Positions 11,638 through 15,272 of a stretch of 15,272 nt of DNA are shown here, piece by piece. Below the pieces are notes generated by a model that saw only the letters and a list, made by a program, of their open reading frames with translations, was not told the origin of the DNA and searched no databases. Origin of the DNA: an uncultured Bacilli bacterium (lineage in GTDB: Bacteria; Bacillota_I; Bacilli_A; RF39; UBA660); assembly GCA_910576985.1 (NCBI GenBank), contig CAJTLA010000032.1:1-15272 (forward strand), given 5' to 3'. The translations under genes and the position numbers were made by a program. The stretch's first letter is position 1; the number at the start of each line of letters is the position of its first letter.

Positions 11638-12900
11638 CTATCTTTCTAAAAGATATACACTTTCTGGTTGAATGGTAAATGATGGAGTATAAATCAACCA
11701 ATTCGTTATATCGTTTACGGTAAATGTTCTTTCATCGCCCTCATGAATATCTTTTACATCATAAGGTTCTTGTAATAGTTTGGCTTTAAATTGATCTTCA
11801 TTCAATTCTATTAGTTCAAACCATATATGTTCAAAATTGTTTTCATTATCAATTGGTAAGCCTATTTTAATAATGATGTTATTTTCTTTGTTTTGAAATG
11901 CTTTTTTAACATAATCGAATTTTTCTATTGCAAGTTGTTTCATTCTTTCTGTTTCTTCGTTACTGATAAAAAAGATTGGATTTTCTCCCCATAAGTCATT
12001 AAATTCTGAAACTTCTGTAAGAGTTTTATTTTTTTCGTCTTTTTCATTTTTGTAAAGAAATATGATACTAGTTTTGCTATTATGTCCATTTTGACGATCT
12101 TCTATATTTCCTAGTTTTAATTGTTGATATTCTTTTAGTCCTTGTGTCCATGATACATAAGTTGCAACTACGGGTTGACGATTTACAAGTAAGCCAATAT
12201 AAGCACTTCCTTGATATTCTTCTTTTTTATCTAATAAGTAGCTTGCCAATGTAGAAATCAAGTTATAGTGGTTATTATAGTTTTTTTGATCGGATTTTAA
12301 AATTTCTAATTCTGTTAATCCACATCTACATAGTCCATGTGTATGTAGCCATGTTTCTCCTTCGTCGTTAGATACTGCTTGAACGTTATATAATGTATTA
12401 GCACCTGGTAAGATTTTTGAATTGGCAGTCATTTTTACCCAGGCGGTTGGTAACATTTTTTCTGCGCTCTCATCCATAATACCAAGCATATTTGGAACCA
12501 TAGCAAGTGCTAGTTTCAGTTGTAGATGATAAGACTTTTTCGCATTCTGATTAAATTTCATAAAGATTGTTAATGAAGCTTTGGCATTCATTAAATTCTT
12601 TTTTTCTTCTTCTGTAAAATAATAGTTTTGATTTAAATAAAATTCTGGTACTGAAAATCCAGATGGGTAAAATCCTATTTCGTATTCTTCTTCTTCATAG
12701 ATTAGTCTTACTTTTCCTGGAGTTTCTTCAGTAAGTGGTTGTTTTTCTAATATTTTTATTTCTTTCATATTCAACAGTCTATCTAAAATTCCATCTAATA
12801 ACTCTTGTGTTGCCTCTTCTGGAACTACCATCATGTAAGAAGATTCTTCCCAGTAACCTAGGGGTGCTTCTTTTAAATTTTCTAATTTCTTTTTTCGCAT
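11638..12900 (-). CDS. DUF4026 protein with C-terminal DUF2314-like domain
   Basis: A 420-residue soluble protein of unknown function. The N-terminal 330 residues fit DUF4026: MVVPEEATQELLDGILDRLL near 24-43, then EYEIGFYPSGFSVPEFYLNQ, a long helical core with WVKMTANSKILPGANTLYNV, and TWLHTHGLCRCGLTELEILK around 185-204. The last 75 residues resemble DUF2314 (EHIWFELIELNEDQFKAKLL, EPYDVKDIHEGDERTFTVND, then WLIYTP), a small beta domain found at the end of such proteins. HTHGLCRCG is a notable His/Cys cluster. There is no signal peptide. The SD is weak. The promoter is well formed and lies between 10-bp inverted repeats. A GNAT-like role or metal binding cannot be concluded. Confidence 0.75.
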   Translation of the reverse strand: MRKKKLENLKEAPLGYWEESSYMMVVPEEATQELLDGILDRLLNMKEIKILEKQPLTEETPGKVRLIYEEEEYEIGFYPSGFSVPEFYLNQNYYFTEEEKKNLMNAKASLTIFMKFNQNAKKSYHLQLKLALAMVPNMLGIMDESAEKMLPTAWVKMTANSKILPGANTLYNVQAVSNDEGETWLHTHGLCRCGLTELEILKSDQKNYNNHYNLISTLASYLLDKKEEYQGSAYIGLLVNRQPVVATYVSWTQGLKEYQQLKLGNIEDRQNGHNSKTSIIFLYKNEKDEKNKTLTEVSEFNDLWGENPIFFISNEETERMKQLAIEKFDYVKKAFQNKENNIIIKIGLPIDNENNFEHIWFELIELNEDQFKAKLLQEPYDVKDIHEGDERTFTVNDITNWLIYTPSFTIQPESVYLLER

Positions 12901-12902
12901 TC

Positions 12903-12941
12903 TTTCACTTTCTTTCTGATTTCATTATAGCGAAAGTGAAA
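12903..12941. repeat. Perfect 10-bp inverted repeat flanking the DUF4026 promoter -10
   Basis: TTTCACTTTC (12903-12912) and GAAAGTGAAA (12932-12941) with 19 bases between. The -10 TATAAT lies in the centre and one arm lies in the leader next to the start codon, so a dimeric repressor could block transcription. Confidence 0.7.
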
Positions 12942-12952
12942 TGAAAAATCAA
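12924..12952 (-). promoter_or_regulatory. Promoter of the DUF4026 gene
   Basis: TTGATT (12947-12952), 17-base spacer, TATAAT (12924-12929). The -35 box lies in one arm of the terminator of the gene before it. Confidence 0.7.
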
Positions 12953-12969
12953 ATTTTATTTGATTTTTT
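12944..12969 (-). terminator. Terminator after the P1B ATPase remnant
   Basis: AAAAATCAAAT/ATTTGATTTTT (12944-12954 and 12958-12968), loop of three, U-rich on both strands. It overlaps the pseudogene's stop codon and the next promoter's -35. Confidence 0.7.
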
Positions 12970-14526
12970 AGTGTTTATATTTCAATTTTTTTATTCCTTC
13001 ATTCGTTTTCATTTTTAAAATGCGAAGGGCATTTATAATAGCTAATATTGATACGCCTACATCCGCAAAAACGGCTGCCCACATGCTAGTAATCCCAAAT
13101 GTGCTTAATACTAATACTGTAATAGCAAAAATAATATTTTCTTTTACGATTTTCATTGTTTTTTGAGAAATTTGAATAGAATTTGAAAGTTTTGATGGTT
13201 CGTATGTCATAATAACAATATCTGCTGCTTCTATTGCTGCATCACTTCCAAGTCCGCCCATTGCTACCCCGATATCAGATAGTGCCAAAACGGTAGCGTC
13301 GTTAATTCCATCTCCTATAAACAATAGTTTTCCTTTTGAAAATTTTTCCTTCATTAATTTTTCTACTAATAAAACTTTGTCTTGTGGTAATAATTCGGCA
13401 TGATATTCATCTATATTCAGAGTTTTTGCAATTTCTCTACTAATATTTTCATGATCTCCTGTTAGCATTACGATTTTTTTACTCTGTTTTTTTCAATTGT
13501 TTTATGGATTGATAAGCGTCATCTTTTATTTTATCTGCAATTAATATTGATCCAGCAAAGGTTCCATCGATAGCTACATAAATAGTTGTTCCAATTTCTT
13601 GGCTTTTTTGAATTTGAATTTCATGCTCTTCTATTAGTTTTTCGTTTCCCACTAAAATTATGTTTCCTTCTATTGTTGCTGTTACTCCCTGACCTGCAAC
13701 TGCTTTTGTTTTGGTAACTTGTTGATCATTGTTTTGTTTGTCGTTTGCTTGCTTTAAGGATAGGGAAATTGGATGATTTGAAAAACTTTCAGCGGTTGCT
13801 GCATATTTTAATAATTCTTTATTTGAATATCCAATTGCGCTTATTTTCTGAACTTTAAATTTTCCTTCTGTTAGTGTGCCAGTTTTATCACATACTACGA
13901 TTTCAGTATTCGCAAGTGATTCTAAATAATTACCTCCTTTTACTAAAACGCCTTTTTAGACGCTGCTCCAATTCCTCCAAAAAATGATAGTGGAATAGAA
14001 ATTACTAAGGTACATGGGCAAGAAACTACTAGGAATGATAGTCCTCTATATAGCCAATCACTCAATGTTGCATCTTTTATGATAAATGGTGGAAGTATTG
14101 TGATTAGGGTTGCTGTTATTACAACGATTGGGGTATATATTTGGCAAATTTGTGAATAAAGTGTTCAGATTTTGATTTTCTATTACTTGCATTTTCTACT
14201 AAGTCTAAAATCTTGCTCACTGTTGATTCTTCAAATTTTTTATTCACTTTTATTTTTAATATTCCATCATTATTAATACAGCCACTCAAAACTTCATCAT
14301 TGATTGGAATTTTTTTAGGAACCGATTCTCCTGTAAGTGCGACCACATTTAGCATTGCTTCTCCTTCAATTACAATACCATCTAAAGGTATTTTCTCTCC
14401 TGGCTTTACTAATATGATTTCTCCAACGTTTACTTCATTAGGGTCTACTTTCTGTGTTTTTTCTTGTTTACATTTTTTCTTAAATTCTTTTTTATTCATA
14501 TTTTTATATCTCTTTTTATCATTCAT
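12968..14526 (-). pseudogene. Heavy-metal P1B-type ATPase, N-terminally truncated and frameshifted
   Basis: Remnant of a CadA/ZntA-like metal-exporting P-type ATPase. Piece 1 (14526-14140) has the actuator domain with LTGES. A one-base loss near 14133-14141 breaks AKYYTPIVV. The next frame has SCPCTLVISIPLSFFGGIGA, the metal-binding CPC helix. A lost base near 13950-13957 breaks SKKGVLVKG. Piece 3 has the phosphorylated Asp in VVCDKTGTLTEG, the HP motif (SNHPISLSL) and the N domain. At 13473-13487 two bases are lost before MLTGDHE. The last piece has GDGINDATVLA (usually GDGINDAP) and two membrane helices. The usual first ~200 residues (metal-binding domain and first helices) are absent; the head MNDKKRYKNMNKKEF has no SD and is unrelated. 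Taken together it is inactive. Confidence 0.9.
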
Positions 14527-14532
14527 AATTTA

Positions 14533-15048
14533 TTATTTATTTCGTTTTATAAAAAATATGCTTAATATTAAAGTAATTACTATCACTATTATTGGTGCTA
14601 CTTTAAAAAATACCCACTCAAATGAATGCCATAGTGTTCCAATAATAGACCATTCAGTGTTACTGTAATCCCACGATTGATATGGACTCCCTAATACCGC
14701 CAATAATATGAAAAGTAATATAACACAAGCAACCAGAATTATTAAGAAACTAATTGTTCTTTTTCTTCTTTGTTTTTGTTGTATAGAGAGTTGTTCATTT
14801 ATAATTTCTAATTTTTCTGATATTACTTTCATATCATTTTTTTCTTTTTCTTCGATATTTTCACCTAATATTGTACTAACTGAGGTTTCAAAAACTTCCG
14901 ACATCGATATGAGCATTTCTGCATCTGGGACGGATAACCCTGACTCCCATTTTGAAATCGTTTGTCTAACAACATTCAATTTAACACTTAATTCTTCTTG
15001 TGAAAAACCTTTATTTTTTCTTAAAGTTTTTAAATTATCTTTTAGCAT
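14533..15048 (-). CDS. XRE-family HTH regulator with two membrane segments
   Basis: A 171-residue protein with an N-terminal HTH_3 domain (residues 3-62: LKTLRKNKGFSQEELSVKL, VVRQTISKWESGLSVPDAEM, FETSVSTILGE). A charged helix follows (65-95), then membrane segments at about 99-120 and 147-167 and a basic end (IKRNK). This is a membrane-tethered transcription regulator like the one at 9212-9793, though of a different subgroup. The SD AAAGGAG is ten bases before the ATG. Its promoter overlaps a 13-bp palindrome that fits autoregulation. It lies seven bases upstream of the ATPase remnant, which may once have been its target or may have lost its start by the deletion that joined the two. Confidence 0.85.
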   Translation of the reverse strand: MLKDNLKTLRKNKGFSQEELSVKLNVVRQTISKWESGLSVPDAEMLISMSEVFETSVSTILGENIEEKEKNDMKVISEKLEIINEQLSIQQKQRRKRTISFLIILVACVILLFILLAVLGSPYQSWDYSNTEWSIIGTLWHSFEWVFFKVAPIIVIVITLILSIFFIKRNK

Positions 15049-15080
15049 TTCAAACTTTCTCCTTTCAATAAATTAAGTTT

Positions 15081-15108
15081 ATTATAAATTGTTCGTTGCT
15101 TCAAGCAA
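15081..15108 (-). promoter_or_regulatory. Promoter and palindromic operator of the XRE gene at 14533
   Basis: TTGCTT (15103-15108), 16-base spacer, TATAAT (15081-15086). The palindrome TTGCTT-C-AAGCAA (15096-15108) covers the -35, a position where a bound HTH dimer would repress. Confidence 0.6.
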
Positions 15109-15158
15109 TGTATTTTAACATTTTAACAAACTACTGTTAGTAAATCTTTATCAACAAA

Positions 15159-15257
15159 TTAAGTATCAACTCTTACAATTATTTTTTGATCTTTAGACAT
15201 ATCTTGATAGACTTTCCAAGTTTGTTTTTCTAACTTCTCTCTTTTTATTTTATCAAG
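15159..15257 (-). pseudogene. C-terminal fragment of an unidentified protein
   Basis: The minus-strand frame reads LDKIKREKLEKQTWKVYQD then MSKDQKIIVRVDT and stop at 15159. It looks like coding sequence, but an in-frame TGA at 15258-15260 cuts it off just inside the window edge, with no start or SD. Either a remnant or the frameshifted end of a gene lying to the right. Confidence 0.35.
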
Positions 15258-15272
15258 TCAGAAAGAAGAGAG

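Noticed and set aside
14213..14668. Plus-strand 151-codon reading frame
   Set aside because: Antisense shadow of the ATPase actuator domain and of the XRE gene end; no SD.

Overview
The window reads as chromosomal DNA of a low-GC Firmicute (Bacilli or an Erysipelotrichia/RF39-like gut lineage). It is strongly AT-rich, has AGGAGG-type ribosome binding sites and -10 boxes often extended by TGn, and carries Firmicute families such as a CvfD/YugI S1 protein, a YutI-like Nfu and a CotS/YutH-like protein. TGA is used as a stop (for example at the integrase end) and Trp is TGG, so this is code 11 and not a Mycoplasma code. Nearly every gene is on the minus strand.

Left part (1-3650). A truncated GNAT acetyltransferase with a YoaP-like C-terminal domain runs off the left edge. 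It is followed by an IS110-family element with an intact DEDD/Ser transposase and, upstream of it, a structured non-coding end that fits a bridge RNA. Next come a second GNAT acetyltransferase and, on the plus strand, a 27-residue hydrophobic peptide gene with a very strong SD. That gene is followed by an antisense-oriented terminator and looks like a type I toxin-antitoxin locus. A ~55-bp terminator-containing repeat occurs at both 2321-2376 and 3556-3610.

Middle part (3650-7700). This is a core-like region. Seven tRNA genes (Val-Thr-Tyr-Gln-Lys-Ala-Arg) are transcribed leftwards from one strong promoter and end in a terminator. Then come the S1-domain regulator, a divergently transcribed Nfu-type Fe-S protein (predicted almost leaderless), a YutH/CotS-like kinase-fold protein, a hypothetical protein with a coiled-coil tail, and a two-gene unit for a membrane-anchored thioredoxin-like protein and a PH-domain protein.

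Right part (7700-15272). This looks like an accessory island. It starts with a complete tyrosine integrase, followed by an XRE-type membrane regulator, an ABC-F ATPase behind a short leader peptide and mutually exclusive hairpins, a DUF4026/DUF2314-type protein, a truncated and repeatedly frameshifted P1B heavy-metal ATPase, and a second XRE membrane regulator. A probable gene remnant lies at the right edge.

The best candidates for new biology are the ABC-F leader attenuator, the putative type I toxin-antitoxin locus, the IS110 bridge RNA region, and the long inverted repeats built around the promoters at 7658-7702 and 12903-12941.
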